A DNA stretch of 14,760 nucleotides from positions 1-14,760 of the forward strand of contig WQXR01000028.1 of the NCBI GenBank assembly GCA_009784745.1, written 5' to 3'. A program made the position numbers and the translations under genes. Below, in pieces: positions 7,088 to 13,323 of the stretch; the first letter of the stretch is position 1; each line of letters begins with the position of its first letter. Source of the stretch: Methanomassiliicoccaceae archaeon. Its GTDB lineage: Archaea > Thermoplasmatota > Thermoplasmata > Methanomassiliicoccales > Methanomethylophilaceae. A model generated the notes under the pieces. That model was not told the origin of the DNA. It saw only the letters and a program-made list of their open reading frames with translations, and made no database searches.

Positions 7088-7709
7088 TAACATCGTACGA
7101 AACAAGAACGCCGTCGCCTAATACCTCAGCGGTCTTCATCTTCAGTCTCGTTCCGTTCTCTTTTATCCATCCGTCACCATCTGCAGGTGTCGGAGAGTCT
7201 TTTCCTCCGATGATGATATTTCCTACGAAAACGGTGTATTTATCAACAAGGCCGTTCCTGAATAATGATGATATCGTGTATCCGCCGCCCTCGACGAGAA
7301 TGCTTTCTATACCAAGTTCCGATAACTTTTGCATTGCAGCGCCAATATCAAAAGGATGACCGCATTTTATCTTTTCAGCGTTCTTCCATTCTTTCTCGCA
7401 TGCATCATCGGTAAGTATCACCGTCGGAGCATGATCGTCAACTATCTGCGCATCACAAGGTGTTCTTCCGTGCGGATCTATGACAACCCTTACGGGATTC
7501 TCTTCGTATGCCGCTCCTTTAACGGTAAGGTGGGGATCATCCGCTATGACGGTCCCGATGCCGACGAGAACGGAATCGTACGCTCTTCTTAATTCCTTTA
7601 CCCTTGCGATGTCCTCGCCGCTTGATATCCTGACCTGTTTCCTGTCGCTTCCGGCTATCTTCCCGTCGGCGGACATCGCACAGTTGATATGTATGAACGG
7701 ACGAAGCAT
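7080..7709 (-). CDS. 2,5-diamino-6-(ribosylamino)-4(3H)-pyrimidinone 5'-phosphate reductase
   Basis: 209 aa, single RibD C-terminal (DHFR-like) domain without the deaminase half, as in the archaeal and fungal riboflavin pathway. The enzyme uses NAD(P)H to reduce the ribosyl side chain of the pyrimidine intermediate before deamination. Motifs are the start FIHINCAMSADGKIAG (5-20), the substrate-binding VGIGTVIADDPHLTVK (49-64), and the nucleotide-binding ILVEGGGYTISSLFRNGLVD (137-156) followed by FVGNIIIGGKDSPT. It starts 4 bases after the rtcA stop, so it is probably co-transcribed with rtcA although the two functions are unrelated. No other riboflavin gene is in the window. Confidence 0.88.
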   Translation of the reverse strand: MLRPFIHINCAMSADGKIAGSDRKQVRISSGEDIARVKELRRAYDSVLVGIGTVIADDPHLTVKGAAYEENPVRVVIDPHGRTPCDAQIVDDHAPTVILTDDACEKEWKNAEKIKCGHPFDIGAAMQKLSELGIESILVEGGGYTISSLFRNGLVDKYTVFVGNIIIGGKDSPTPADGDGWIKENGTRLKMKTAEVLGDGVLVSYDVIR

Positions 7710-7713
7710 ATTA

Positions 7714-8736
7714 TCATCCCGGAACTACCGACAGATTATAGATATGTCCTTTGCGTTCAACACCGAACCTGACATCCAAAAATGTTTCTAAAGTATCCAT
7801 CTGGCTCAATAGATGTTTACTTATCCTTGAAACGGTAAATTCACTCGGTCCGTTGGCCATTGCCATATACGGCAGGAGTTGATCGGCGGTGTAAACATCC
7901 ATCGTCGCTCCGGAACTCATTTCTTTCAAAAGATCCTTGGCGACATCCTCTCCGGCCTGTTTCGCAGGATGACCTCTTGTAGTGAGAACGTTACTCCCCA
8001 AACGGCCGTTCTCGTAAACGGCGGCAAGCGAAAGTCCCGCTCCCTTTGAATTGCCGACCGTGCGCTGAACATCGATATTGACAGGACATTTCAGATCAAG
8101 CGTTTCCTTGCATGATGAGAGCATATCCTCCATTATGTCATCCTTTAACCTCTGAATGTAAAATATTCCGTCGATACGTTCCAGTTTTCCGAGATCCTCT
8201 ATGACAAGCGGCCTTATCTCATCAACGGGTTCCAACTCGGCTATGACACGCCCCCCGCCGTCAGGATAAAAACCTCTGTCTATGATATCCAGTTTCGCAT
8301 GGATGCCCATTCTTTCCATTAACGGGAATAAGATCTGCTGATACGAATCTATCGGGGGCGCCCACATGACGTTCGTTCCTCCGGAAACGTCCACCCTCAT
8401 CTTCTCCTTATGATGTCTGGCGGCAAGCATGACCGCCTGAAGGACAAGACTGATGCTCCCTGCCGTTCCGATATCCAATTTTATATCAGATCTTTTACCG
8501 TTCCCGGGTTTGAACAGCAGATCCCGTGATCCGGCATGATTCCCTATCACAACGGAATCCGTCATATCGGCGACCGCTTTCACCGCTATACAATGCTGCT
8601 TGGAAAGGCCGTTGGTCGGACGATTTTCTCTTATTCGTGTCAAATGTGCCTCTATGCCGGTTATCGCGGAAAGCGCAACGGAGGAACGTACCACCTGACC
8701 TCCTCCCTCCCCCTTGGAACTGTCTATCTCCAGCAT
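7714..8736 (-). CDS. rtcA: RNA 3'-terminal phosphate cyclase
   Basis: 340 aa. RtcA uses ATP to convert RNA 3'-phosphate ends to 2',3'-cyclic phosphate through an enzyme-AMP intermediate. From ATG 8736 the protein begins MLEIDSSKGEGGGQVVRSS, the standard RtcA start; an in-frame GTG at 8742 adds two residues. Other signatures are RPTNGLSKQH, GTAGSISLVLQ, GGTNVMWAPPIDSY, DRGFYPDGGG and RGHPAKQAGEDVAKDL. TADQLLPYMA precedes the nucleophile region SKHLLSQ, whose His (about 308) matches the adenylated His of bacterial RtcA. No Shine-Dalgarno is visible, but a TATA-like box about 30 bases upstream suggests a leaderless or near-leaderless transcript. RtcB, its usual functional relative, is absent here. 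Confidence 0.92.
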   Translation of the reverse strand: MLEIDSSKGEGGGQVVRSSVALSAITGIEAHLTRIRENRPTNGLSKQHCIAVKAVADMTDSVVIGNHAGSRDLLFKPGNGKRSDIKLDIGTAGSISLVLQAVMLAARHHKEKMRVDVSGGTNVMWAPPIDSYQQILFPLMERMGIHAKLDIIDRGFYPDGGGRVIAELEPVDEIRPLVIEDLGKLERIDGIFYIQRLKDDIMEDMLSSCKETLDLKCPVNIDVQRTVGNSKGAGLSLAAVYENGRLGSNVLTTRGHPAKQAGEDVAKDLLKEMSSGATMDVYTADQLLPYMAMANGPSEFTVSRISKHLLSQMDTLETFLDVRFGVERKGHIYNLSVVPG

Positions 8737-8760
8737 ACGCACTCGACCAGTATAAGCAAC

Positions 8761-8775
8761 GCAATAATATAAACG
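8761..8775 (-). promoter_or_regulatory. TATA-like box of rtcA operon
   Basis: Minus-strand CGTTTATATTATTGC sits about 25-35 bases before the rtcA start. With no ribosome site in the gap, the spacing suggests transcription beginning close to the start codon. Confidence 0.45.
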
Positions 8776-8835
8776 TTACAAAATCACGGTTATCGGAGTA
8801 TGAACTGCTGGACGCTGTTCTGAAAGGACAACAGG

Positions 8836-8907
8836 TGCGGCCGCCGGGATTCGAACCCGGGTCAGAGGCTTGGGAAGCCACCGTCCTGACCACTAGACTA
8901 CGGCCGC
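8836..8907 (-). tRNA. tRNA-Gly (anticodon CCC)
   Basis: 72 nt, minus strand. Acceptor GCGGCCG pairs fully with CGGCCGC and the discriminator is A. The D-arm is GTCT/GGAC, the anticodon loop is TTCCCAA (anticodon CCC), and the T-arm is CCGGG-TTCGAAT-CCCGG. The anticodon stem GTGGC/GCCTC has a T-T mismatch at its second pair (28-42). The CCA end is not encoded (ACCT follows). No intron. It bounds the accessory nuclease region with its 5' end facing that region. Confidence 0.93.
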
Positions 8908-9019
8908 GTGCCCGTATCATTATTCTTTTAGTATTTTTACGTTTTCGAAAGTTCTCGGTGATCACGGTGTTATTGGCATAACAAATGATGATGTCAAGAT
9001 CGTGACGTCAGCAAATGTA

Positions 9020-9033
9020 TACTACATGTAGTA
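9020..9033. promoter_or_regulatory. Perfect 14-bp palindrome TACTACATGTAGTA, possible operator
   Basis: It lies directly ahead of the TATA-like segment CTATTAAGA (9039-9047) of the nuclease gene. A second inverted repeat, TATTCT-ATTA-AGAATA (9035-9050), spans that TATA-like box. A one-mismatch copy lies ahead of the PIN gene at 541-554. The position suits a repressor site, which is inference. Confidence 0.45.
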
Positions 9034-9070
9034 CTATTCTATTAAGAATACTGACCGCAAATCTTGGTTC

Positions 9071-10117
9071 ATGAAGATACAGGCAAAAAATGATAAAGAC
9101 GTCATTAAGATCAACGATTTATCTTTCAACGAGATAATATCGATCATCGAACGCTCTCGCGAACACGTATATCGTGCGGTCAACCAAGAACTAATTTCCA
9201 TGTATTGGGAGATAGGTAAGTATGTCAGCGACAAAGTAAAAACTGAGGGATGGGGGCGCTCAGTCGTTAACGATTTCGCACAATTCATTCAACGTGAACG
9301 GCCGGATCTGAAAGGTTTTTCGGCATCAAACGTTTGGCGAATGCGGCAATTTTATGACATCTATTGCGAAGATGAAAAACTCGCCCTAATGACGCGAGAT
9401 ATCAGTTGGACCAGCAATATGCGCATAATGGCACGCGCCGAGAGCCGTGAGGCGCGTGAATTTTATCTAATCTCTGCACAGAATAACAACTACTCCACCC
9501 GTGAATTGGAACGACAGATGGACAGCATGCTGTTCGAAAGGACCATGATCTCCGATGGAAAGAACAGATCTCGTATTGCGAAGAATTCCAGATTGATAGC
9601 ATTCCGTGACAGTTATGTTCTGGAGTTTCTCGACATTCCGGAAGATACGGGAGAAAAAGAATTGCGCAAAGCCATCGTTGCGGATCTGCGCAATTTTATT
9701 TTGGAATTCGGTAAGGATTTCTCTTTTGTCGGCGAGGAATACCGCTTACAGGTCGGGAACAAGGACTTTTACATAGACCTGCTGTTCTATAATCGAGGTT
9801 TATCATGTCTCGTTGCGATCGAGTTGAAAGTAACAGACTTCTTACCGGAACACATGGGGCAAATGGAATTCTATCTCGAGGCACTCGATCGCGATGTTCG
9901 GAAACCGAATGAGAATCCGAGCATCGGACTAATACTCTGCACAGGGAAAGACGACGTCGTTGCGGAGTACGCAATGAGTCGTTGTACATCACCAACGCTC
10001 ATATCCGAGTATCAGTTACATCTGCCAGATAAAGCGGTGCTCGAAAGCAGAATCAGAGAGATGAAAGAGATTGTGGAAAAGACCCAAAACGCGGACGGTG
10101 ACAATTCAGATCCATAA
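9071..10117 (+). CDS. DUF1016 / YhcG-like PDDEXK nuclease family protein
   Basis: 348 aa. The N-terminal DUF1016-type helical domain (about 18-160) contains YWEIGKYVS, GWGRSVVNDFAQFIQ and FSASNVWRMRQFY. The C-terminal PDDEXK-like domain (about 170-320) carries Asp236 in DFYIDLLFY, the ExK pair Glu251/Lys253 in LVAIELKV, Gln264 in GQMEFYLEAL, then ENPSIGLILC. These are the expected active-site residues, so the nuclease looks intact. The substrate is unknown; relatives often sit near restriction or defence genes. No ribosome site is seen, and TATA spacing suggests a near-leaderless mRNA. Arg codons are strikingly different from neighbours: 24 of 29 are CGN, against 5 of 17 in kae1, which supports acquisition by transfer. 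It lies alone between two tRNA genes, followed by the 106-bp repeat array. Confidence 0.85.
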   Translation: MKIQAKNDKDVIKINDLSFNEIISIIERSREHVYRAVNQELISMYWEIGKYVSDKVKTEGWGRSVVNDFAQFIQRERPDLKGFSASNVWRMRQFYDIYCEDEKLALMTRDISWTSNMRIMARAESREAREFYLISAQNNNYSTRELERQMDSMLFERTMISDGKNRSRIAKNSRLIAFRDSYVLEFLDIPEDTGEKELRKAIVADLRNFILEFGKDFSFVGEEYRLQVGNKDFYIDLLFYNRGLSCLVAIELKVTDFLPEHMGQMEFYLEALDRDVRKPNENPSIGLILCTGKDDVVAEYAMSRCTSPTLISEYQLHLPDKAVLESRIREMKEIVEKTQNADGDNSDP

Positions 10118-10188
10118 CCTCACAGGATGTGTTGCGCAGTCATGAGGCGAATGTGCTATTTTTCATCATTTTTCACCAAATTACAAAA

Positions 10189-10207
10189 CTCGTAGCACTG
10201 CTACGAG
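10189..10207. repeat. Palindromic core 1 (type A)
   Basis: CTCGTAGCACTGCTACGAG: two perfectly paired 9-base arms around a single central C. It is identical to core 3. Confidence 0.95.
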
Positions 10208-10294
10208 AATTAGAAATGACCAAAAATGCCCAATTTTTCTACACAAAACCAACATAATTCACATTTTTTCATCATTTTTCATCGATTTATAAAA

Positions 10295-10313
10295 CTCGCG
10301 GCAGTGCCGCGAG
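10295..10313. repeat. Palindromic core 2 (type B)
   Basis: CTCGCGGCAGTGCCGCGAG: perfect 9-base arms around a central G. Relative to type A, two adjacent base pairs change on both arms (T-A to C-G and A-T to G-C), so pairing is kept. Confidence 0.95.
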
Positions 10314-10400
10314 AATTAGAAATGACCAAAAACACACTATTTTTCATATAAAAAATGAAAAAAACAACATTTTCATATCATTTTTCATCGAATTACAAAA

Positions 10401-10419
10401 CTCGTAGCACTGCTACGAG
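10401..10419. repeat. Palindromic core 3 (type A)
   Basis: CTCGTAGCACTGCTACGAG, identical to core 1, 212 bases downstream of it. Confidence 0.95.
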
Positions 10420-10506
10420 AATTAGAAATGACCAAAAACACCCATTTTTTCGAGTAAATTCCGACAAAATCAGCATTTCTATCTCGTTTTTTGCTGATTT
10501 GTAAAA

Positions 10507-10525
10507 CTCGCGGCAGTGTCGCGAG
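10507..10525. repeat. Palindromic core 4 (type B variant)
   Basis: CTCGCGGCAGTGTCGCGAG differs from core 2 by one C-to-T change. As plus-strand RNA this leaves a G-U pair; as minus-strand RNA it gives an A-C mismatch. Its flanks are also the most diverged (GAGATCGAG in place of GAAATGACC). Confidence 0.93.
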
Positions 10526-10549
10526 AATTAGAGATCGAGTGGAATATGG

Positions 10550-10622
10550 TGGGCCCGGCCGGATTTGAACCGGCGACCTCCTCCATGTCAAGGAGACGTC
10601 ATAACCCCTAGACCACGAGCCC
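10550..10622 (-). tRNA. tRNA-Val (anticodon GAC)
   Basis: 73 nt, minus strand. Acceptor GGGCTCG pairs with CGGGCCC (one T-G wobble) and the discriminator is A. The D-arm begins GTCT. The anticodon stem TCTCC/GGAGG encloses TTGACAT (anticodon GAC), and the T-arm is GCCGG-TTCAAAT-CCGGC. The CCA end appears to be encoded at 10547-10549, unlike in the tRNA-Gly gene. No intron. The 3' end faces the repeat array and nuclease gene, the usual orientation for tRNA-targeted insertions, although no attachment-site duplicate is seen. Confidence 0.94.
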
Positions 10623-10646
10623 GCGAAGGCTGATGATACATTTCAT

Positions 10647-10656
10647 GATATATATC
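10647..10656 (-). promoter_or_regulatory. TATA box of tRNA-Val
   Basis: GATATATATC lies about 25-34 bases before the mature 5' end at 10622, the standard distance for an archaeal tRNA promoter. Confidence 0.6.
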
Positions 10657-10750
10657 TTTTGTAGCGCCGGAGATGCCGTAAAGGGTCGCATAATGCAACA
10701 TGGTCCAGACCGAATGCGTTTCAGCGTTGTTCTCATCCTTTCGGGACAAA

Positions 10751-10760
10751 CATATTAAAC
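10751..10760 (+). promoter_or_regulatory. TATA-like box of the glutaredoxin-kae1 operon
   Basis: CATATTAAAC lies 16-25 bases before ATG 10776 and 22-31 before ATG 10782. No ribosome site is visible, so a leaderless mRNA starting near one of these ATGs is likely. Confidence 0.45.
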
Positions 10761-10775
10761 TTGGTAACCGTTCGT

Positions 10776-11021
10776 ATGAGCATGCATGAATTAAAATTGT
10801 TCACGAAGGATGACTGCGGAAAATGTGAGCACGTGAAAGAACGGATGCCCAAAGGCCTGAACATACAGATCATAAACGCCGACACCGTCGACGGTCTGGC
10901 GGAAGCGGCATTCTATGAGATAGTGGAAAAGACATTTCCGGTGCTTGTCATCGACGGCGAAGTGGTATGCGGCGCACTGCCGATATTGGAGCGATTGAAC
11001 GCGGTCGCGGGTCAGAAGTAA
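10776..11021 (+). CDS. Glutaredoxin/thioredoxin-like small protein
   Basis: 81 aa from ATG 10776; ATG 10782 (MHELKLFTKDDCGKC) is an equally plausible start, while an upstream TTG at 10761 lies in the promoter. The fold signature is a first strand HELKLFTK, then the redox motif CGKC with both cysteines, and FPVLVIDGEVVCG, which contains the expected cis-proline and last strands. At this length it is a single minimal thioredoxin-fold domain, probably a cytosolic disulfide reductase or electron carrier whose partner is unknown. The stop overlaps the kae1 ATG (TAATG), so the two are translationally coupled. A functional tie to tRNA modification is possible but not shown. Confidence 0.82.
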   Translation: MSMHELKLFTKDDCGKCEHVKERMPKGLNIQIINADTVDGLAEAAFYEIVEKTFPVLVIDGEVVCGALPILERLNAVAGQK

Positions 11022-12001
11022 TGATAACCATAGGGATAGAAGGTACTGCGCACACGCTCGGCATCGGAATAACGGACAGCGGATGCAATGTGCTTGCCAA
11101 CGTGATAGACATGTACAGACCTCCGGAAGGAGGGCTACATCCGAGAGAAGCGGCAAATCATCATGCTGACGCTGTTGCGTCGGTGATATCAAAAGCATTA
11201 TCGGAAGCAGGACTTTCTGTGAAGGACATAGATCTTGTATCATTCTCAAAAGGACCGGGTCTCGGACCGTGTCTGAGAGTGGCGGCAACGGCCGCTCGTG
11301 CTTTATCGGCAAAACTGAACATACCGATAATGGGTGTGAATCATTGTGTCGCACACGTTGAGATAGGAAATGCAACGACCGGGTGCAAAGATCCTGTTCT
11401 TCTGTACGCGTCCGGCGGCAATACGCAGGTGATCGCATTCGCGAACGGAAAGTACAGGATATTCGGCGAAACGCTGGATATCGGCGTGGGCAATATGTTC
11501 GATAAACTGGGACGAGAATTGGGATTAGGATATTACGCCGGACCGACGATCGAAAAACTTGCAAAGGAAGGCGACAAACTTCTGGACATCCCGTATTCCG
11601 TAAAGGGAATGGACATGGCATTCTCCGGCATATTGACGGCTGCCGTTTCACTGAGAAAGAAAGGCCACCGGCTTGAGGATATTGCTTATTCGGTACAGGA
11701 AACATGTTTTGCGATGCTCGCTGAAGTTACCGAAAGGGCGATGGCCCATGTCGGTAAGGACGAAGTTCTTATGGGCGGCGGTGTTGTACAGAACGCCAGA
11801 TTGAGAGACGTGATAGCAAAGATGGCGGAAGAACGCAACTCAAAGATGCATGTTCCGCAGCCAAGGTTATGCATAGACAACGGTGCAATGATAGCGTGGT
11901 TGGGTCATATAATGTATTCATCCGGTGTAAGAATGACCATGGATGACACGAAAATAGATCAGAGGTTCAGAACGGACGAGGTGGACGTTACTTGGCGCTG
12001 A
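11021..12001 (+). CDS. kae1: KEOPS complex protein Kae1 (tRNA t6A threonylcarbamoyltransferase)
   Basis: 326 aa from ATG 11021, giving the standard start MITIGIEGTAHTLGIGITD; a longer frame from 10967 lies inside the upstream gene and is rejected. Kae1 transfers threonylcarbamoyl to A37 of ANN-decoding tRNAs. It has the ASKHA ATPase fold with metal-binding His108 and His112 in NHCVAHVE, the phosphate loop YASGGNTQ (129-136), VGNMFDKLGRELGL (156-169), LMGGGVVQN and the C-terminal DQRFRTDEVDVTW. In several archaea Kae1 is fused to the kinase Bud32. Here it ends normally, and Bud32, Cgi121 and Pcc1 are not in the window. Its end overlaps the convergent DHH gene by 14 bases. Confidence 0.95.
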   Translation: MITIGIEGTAHTLGIGITDSGCNVLANVIDMYRPPEGGLHPREAANHHADAVASVISKALSEAGLSVKDIDLVSFSKGPGLGPCLRVAATAARALSAKLNIPIMGVNHCVAHVEIGNATTGCKDPVLLYASGGNTQVIAFANGKYRIFGETLDIGVGNMFDKLGRELGLGYYAGPTIEKLAKEGDKLLDIPYSVKGMDMAFSGILTAAVSLRKKGHRLEDIAYSVQETCFAMLAEVTERAMAHVGKDEVLMGGGVVQNARLRDVIAKMAEERNSKMHVPQPRLCIDNGAMIAWLGHIMYSSGVRMTMDDTKIDQRFRTDEVDVTWR

Positions 12002-13313
12002 TCTGTTCACCTATTATATTATCTAAAACGGTCAGGAACTCTTCTTTCTTTTCGGCGCCGAACCATGCGCCGCTTGCTATCCTGTGACCTCCGCCTCCGC
12101 CGCCGACGGTCTCGCCTGCTTTCCGCATAGCGGCTGAAAGGTCAACGCCTTTGTCCAAAAGCCGCATGGTGCACCTTCCCGATACTTTCACGTTACCGTC
12201 GGTCATGCCAAAACCTATGGTAGGTTTGTCCTGATCGCCGAAATAACGCATCGCGACCTCGCAGACCATTCCCGTGGAACCGGTATCGGATGCGTCAAAA
12301 TATTGTATATGATCCATTTGCTCCAGTCCTTTTTTGTCAACGGCAATGACATCCTCTACCATCCTTTTCCGGAACGCATCATTCATTGCGATGCCTTCTG
12401 CCATGCATTTCATGTCACCCAATCCGGATCCTATGCCTACACCGCCTTTTCCCGACCGTCCGCACGCGTCCAGAATGGAAGCGAGCGTTCCTGCGTCCGT
12501 ATCCGTGATCATATATCGGACGCACGCAACATCCTCCAGTGTTTCTCTGGTAACGCCTTGGATGAGAAGTTTTGAAGCGATCAGCGAAGAAAGTTTCCTT
12601 TTTTCCGCGTCGGTCATATCGGAAAAGGATGACACAGGATCTATTCCGGCATCGTTAAGCAATGCGGTAACGCCTTCGGCGTTCCCGCTGACATTGCGTA
12701 TGTACGGATCGACGGAAAGGAAAAGCGAACTCATAAGCGGTCCCGGAGGTATTATCGATCCGTCCGCTTTAGTGACATATCCCTTCTTCTCTCCTTCGGC
12801 GAAGAGATATTCGTTTATCCCTGAGATGTTGCGGTGCTGTTTATCACCGACGATACCGGCGAACGCGATCTGAACGAGATCCCAGTTATTATTATCGTAT
12901 GCGACCGCGAACAAAGCAGCCAGCGACGAACCGCACCCGCCGGTCATACCGTCGATGCCGAACGAATGCGGATTGATGTAATGAACGTTCTCAGGTGATG
13001 CTTCGCCGAGATGATGATCCAATACAACGATATCAGCATCGATCTTTTCCAATTCTGTGATGTACGATACGCCCATATCGGCGATCATGATGCATTCGGC
13101 TCCGCAATTCTGTATCTCTTTGAAACTATCATCGGTAAGCGCACCCAGAAGCGTAACTTCAAATCCTTTGCGGGCGCGCATCATCGCTTTCGATAAGATT
13201 ATCGCTGCTGATATGCCGTCCGCATCATGATGCGAAAATATGTGAACATTATCGTGACGTCTCACTGTTTCAGCGGCGGAAGATAAAGATGAAAGTAGTT
13301 TGGGTGTGAGCAT
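11988..13313 (-). CDS. Archaeal RecJ-like DHH/DHHA1 phosphoesterase
   Basis: 441 aa from ATG 13313, with GGTGG five bases ahead; the in-frame GTG at 13322 has no usable ribosome site. The DHH domain carries SHHDADGISAA (HHDADG about 28-33), an acidic ADMG motif (about 78-81) and the name motif LDHH (about 98-101). The DHHA1 domain at the C-terminus has the glycine-rich GGGGGGHRIASGAW, with its His at about 410. Archaeal members include GAN, a GINS/Cdc45-associated 5'-3' exonuclease of the replisome, and RecJ-like RNases. Position directly behind rpsO is a frequent archaeal arrangement. Whether this paralog acts in replication, repair or RNA decay cannot be told from the sequence alone. Confidence 0.9.
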   Translation of the reverse strand: MLTPKLLSSLSSAAETVRRHDNVHIFSHHDADGISAAIILSKAMMRARKGFEVTLLGALTDDSFKEIQNCGAECIMIADMGVSYITELEKIDADIVVLDHHLGEASPENVHYINPHSFGIDGMTGGCGSSLAALFAVAYDNNNWDLVQIAFAGIVGDKQHRNISGINEYLFAEGEKKGYVTKADGSIIPPGPLMSSLFLSVDPYIRNVSGNAEGVTALLNDAGIDPVSSFSDMTDAEKRKLSSLIASKLLIQGVTRETLEDVACVRYMITDTDAGTLASILDACGRSGKGGVGIGSGLGDMKCMAEGIAMNDAFRKRMVEDVIAVDKKGLEQMDHIQYFDASDTGSTGMVCEVAMRYFGDQDKPTIGFGMTDGNVKVSGRCTMRLLDKGVDLSAAMRKAGETVGGGGGGHRIASGAWFGAEKKEEFLTVLDNIIGEQISAK

Positions 13314-13323
13314 CGCTGCCACC

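Larger units (their letters stand above)
10163..10540. repeat. Tandem array, exact 106-bp period, about 3.6 units with palindromic cores
   Basis: The palindromic cores begin at 10189, 10295, 10401 and 10507, each exactly 106 bases apart. Each unit has a well-conserved part of about 65 bases (T-rich ATCATTTTTC, then AAAACTCG, the palindrome, GAGAATTAGAAATGACCAAAAA) and an AT-rich variable part of about 40 bases. The order of core types is A-B-A-B', so two dimers of 212 bases may be the real repeat. The array starts about 45 bases after the nuclease stop and is cut short about 10 bases before the tRNA-Val end. The gene-free stretch 10118-10546 holds this array and nothing else I can recognise. 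Confidence 0.95.

Noticed and set aside
7714..8736. Loss of the RtcA catalytic His (Tyr before TADQLL)
   Set aside because: The nucleophile of RtcA lies in the later HLL motif, which is present as SKHLLSQ, so the enzyme looks intact.
8495..8981. Long open frames on both strands across the rtcA start and the tRNA-Gly gene
   Set aside because: They run through a clear tRNA and the rtcA coding sequence and have no recognisable domain. They are chance frames.
10118..10147. CCTCA/TGAGG inverted repeat after the nuclease stop as a terminator
   Set aside because: The arms are only 5 bases with a 20-base loop and no T-run follows.
10163..10540. CRISPR array reading of the spaced palindromic repeats
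   Set aside because: Units are diverged and the spacer-like parts are AT-rich and related to each other. The conserved block is about 65 bases long and no cas gene is near. A structured tandem repeat fits better.
10385..10591. Open frame of 68 codons on the minus strand across the array and tRNA-Val
   Set aside because: It runs from inside the tRNA into tandem repeats, with no ribosome site and no protein-like features.
10550..10622. tRNA-Val 3' end as an integrase attachment site
   Set aside because: No second copy of the tRNA 3' end (GGGCCCGGCCGG) is found near 8908-10546, and no integrase gene is present. Insertion at this tRNA is not supported beyond orientation.
10791..11705. 304-codon open frame antisense to glutaredoxin and kae1
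   Set aside because: It is rich in Cys, Arg and Pro, as expected for an antisense shadow of kae1, which has full domain support.
12334..12873. 179-codon open frame antisense to the DHH gene
   Set aside because: It is a shadow frame in a gene with complete DHH and DHHA1 motifs.
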